Of a stretch of DNA of 30,453 bases, positions 29,353 through 30,453 are shown one piece after another. This stretch comes from a virus: positions 1 through 30,453 of IMG/VR virus record IMGVR_UViG_3300045996_000582; one strand, written 5' to 3'. How positions within the stretch are numbered: the first letter of the stretch is position 1; each line of letters opens with the position of its first letter. A program made the position numbers and the translations under genes. The notes under the pieces are model-generated. The model searched no databases and was not told the origin of the DNA. It saw only the letters and a list, made by a program, of their open reading frames with translations.

Positions 29353-30453
29353 TTACTCCGATGTGTCGATGAGAGAGATTTCGAGTTCCAGCAGACGAAG
29401 CCTCTGCTCCTCAGCTTCTATGTCAGCGGTCTTGACATCCGGCTGCGCTTCCTCAGCGCCTGTTGCGGACCTTAGGACCTCATCCATTTGTTCAGGGAGT
29501 TCGAGACCAACATCAGCGTATAACGACTTCACTTCCGCCACGCCAAGCTCACGCATTCGCGGCTCGGCAGGCGTCGGCGTGAAGGAGCCTTCGATGATCA
29601 CCCACTGCGTGATTTCGCCAGTGGCTTTGGACGCCTTGCGCGCCCCCGGCAGCGTGCCGCTGCTTGCACCGAGCGCCCGCTTGCGCGCCAGAGTTTGCAC
29701 CTGCTGCGCGTAGCGGTTCGCCATGTCAAGTTGCGTCTCGGTCCACAGCCCGATCTCGTCCACTTCCATCCGGTCGATCGTGCCGATTGGGGTGAACTTC
29801 ACCTGGTCGTCCATAGCGTGTTGGTACAGCGCCGGGAGCTTGCCCAGGTGGTCGAACATAGCCGTCAGACCGGCGGTGTTCTTGGTAAAGTATTCGCCGT
29901 ACAGGTCGCGGTTTTTGTCGTCGCCCCACAGCACCAGATAGTTGCCTAGCCGCCCGTCCTTGATGCTCTTGACCACGCCCGACTCGCGCCGAGCAGCGTC
30001 TTGCATGATCCGCATCGGCACCGACTTGGCGACCCACTCCTGCTCAACCGACTCCCACTGATCGCGCTCGGCCAGCGTGACGCCGGTGTCGCTCACCGTG
30101 TAGGAAACCTTGTAGTAGGCCAGGCCGATCTTGGCGATGGCGTAGCCTTCGTACACGGCGACGCAGGAGGCGCACAGGTCGTGGTCGTAGTCCCAGTATT
30201 CGTCAACCGGTTTGCCCGCCTCGACCGCCTGGCGCTTGCGCTCGGCGGTGCGGAGGTCCCAAAAGGCGTCCTGCACCTCGTTGACCAGCACATTCAGCGG
30301 CACCTGCTTGATTGCCTCAAGCGCCGTTGCGTCCAGGTCAGCCGACTTGGCGTGGCCCTGACAGGCTGCGCCCATGCCAGCGGCGTGGTCATGAATCTCC
30401 TGCACCCGCTTAGAGTTGTGGCGGTTGAGGACCGCGCCCTTTTTGATGACCGA
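29353..30453 (-). CDS. Prohead protease, S78-like (N-terminus beyond the window)
   Basis: The frame is open to the right edge, so the gene is cut. The internal GTG at 30405 is probably not the start, because 16 upstream codons read KKGAVLNRHNSKR, a conserved segment often seen upstream of such proteases. The protease core is recognisable: YLVLWGDDKNRDLYGEYFTK, LYQHAMDD (catalytic His), a LGASSGTLP segment (catalytic Ser) and WVIIEGSFTPTPAEP near the end. It cleaves the scaffolding part of the capsid protein during head maturation. A long acidic, Leu/Glu-rich tail follows. A portal gene is expected further right. Confidence 0.9.
   Translation of the reverse strand, partial: SVIKKGAVLNRHNSKRVQEIHDHAAGMGAACQGHAKSADLDATALEAIKQVPLNVLVNEVQDAFWDLRTAERKRQAVEAGKPVDEYWDYDHDLCASCVAVYEGYAIAKIGLAYYKVSYTVSDTGVTLAERDQWESVEQEWVAKSVPMRIMQDAARRESGVVKSIKDGRLGNYLVLWGDDKNRDLYGEYFTKNTAGLTAMFDHLGKLPALYQHAMDDQVKFTPIGTIDRMEVDEIGLWTETQLDMANRYAQQVQTLARKRALGASSGTLPGARKASKATGEITQWVIIEGSFTPTPAEPRMRELGVAEVKSLYADVGLELPEQMDEVLRSATGAEEAQPDVKTADIEAEEQRLRLLELEISLIDTSE

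Noticed and set aside
27996-29372. Long 458-codon plus-strand frame opposite the capsid gene
   Set aside because: It mirrors the capsid codons in GC-rich DNA, has low-complexity Arg/Gly/Val/Ala-rich sequence and no ribosome binding site. The capsid protein on the other strand is unmistakable.

Overview
The window is a block of virion-structure genes from a tailed, long-tailed (siphovirus-type) bacteriophage or prophage. Almost every gene lies on the minus strand, so transcription runs from high to low coordinates. The order is the standard HK97-type order: prohead protease, major capsid protein, accessory virion proteins, head-tail connectors, tail terminator, major tail protein, tail-assembly chaperones, tape measure, distal tail protein, small tail proteins, Gp37-like tail-tip protein. 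Portal and terminase would lie beyond the right edge, where the protease reading frame is still open. The base composition is GC-rich. The linkers of alternating Pro, Thr, Ala and Val in the secreted lyase and in the left-edge membrane protein look like those common in Chloroflexota, so such a host is a weak guess. No integrase, repressor/cro pair, transposase or CRISPR array is visible.

Right part (about 30.4-24.3 kb): protease, capsid, a structured spacer, a 152-aa putative virion protein, a strong terminator, a 121-aa protein, a glycine-rich adhesin-like protein, a beta-helix protein, a small XRE-type HTH protein and a 145-aa protein. Middle (24.3-16.5 kb): the head-completion genes are interleaved with a sugar-modification set (DPM1-like GT2, Methyltransf_24-type methyltransferase, a second GT-A-type transferase, and later a GT4). 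A secreted alginate-lyase-like enzyme, an 86-aa protein and a 58-aa two-helix holin-like protein follow. Many neighbours overlap by 1-4 bases, which suggests translational coupling.

Around 16.2 kb one small plus-strand gene has its own sigma70-like promoter and a hairpin behind it, a moron-like cassette. Next comes the major tail protein, then about 400 bases without a protein gene. This gap holds two cloverleaf-like RNAs that depart from normal tRNAs, a very strong terminator between them, and further small palindromes.

Left part (15.2-1.2 kb): tail chaperone pair with a probable -1 frameshift site, a Com-like zinc-ribbon protein, a 2115-aa tape measure (about 300 nm tail by the 0.15 nm per residue rule), a distal tail protein carrying a carbohydrate-binding-like domain and an inserted beta-propeller, three small proteins, and a tail-tip protein with 13 tandem 14-residue repeats. 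A plus-strand membrane-anchored protein of unknown function meets this operon tail to tail at the left edge.

The points most worth following are the glycosylation/methylation set inside the head-tail genes (possible virion glycosylation), the atypical tRNA-like pair, and the elaborated distal tail protein.
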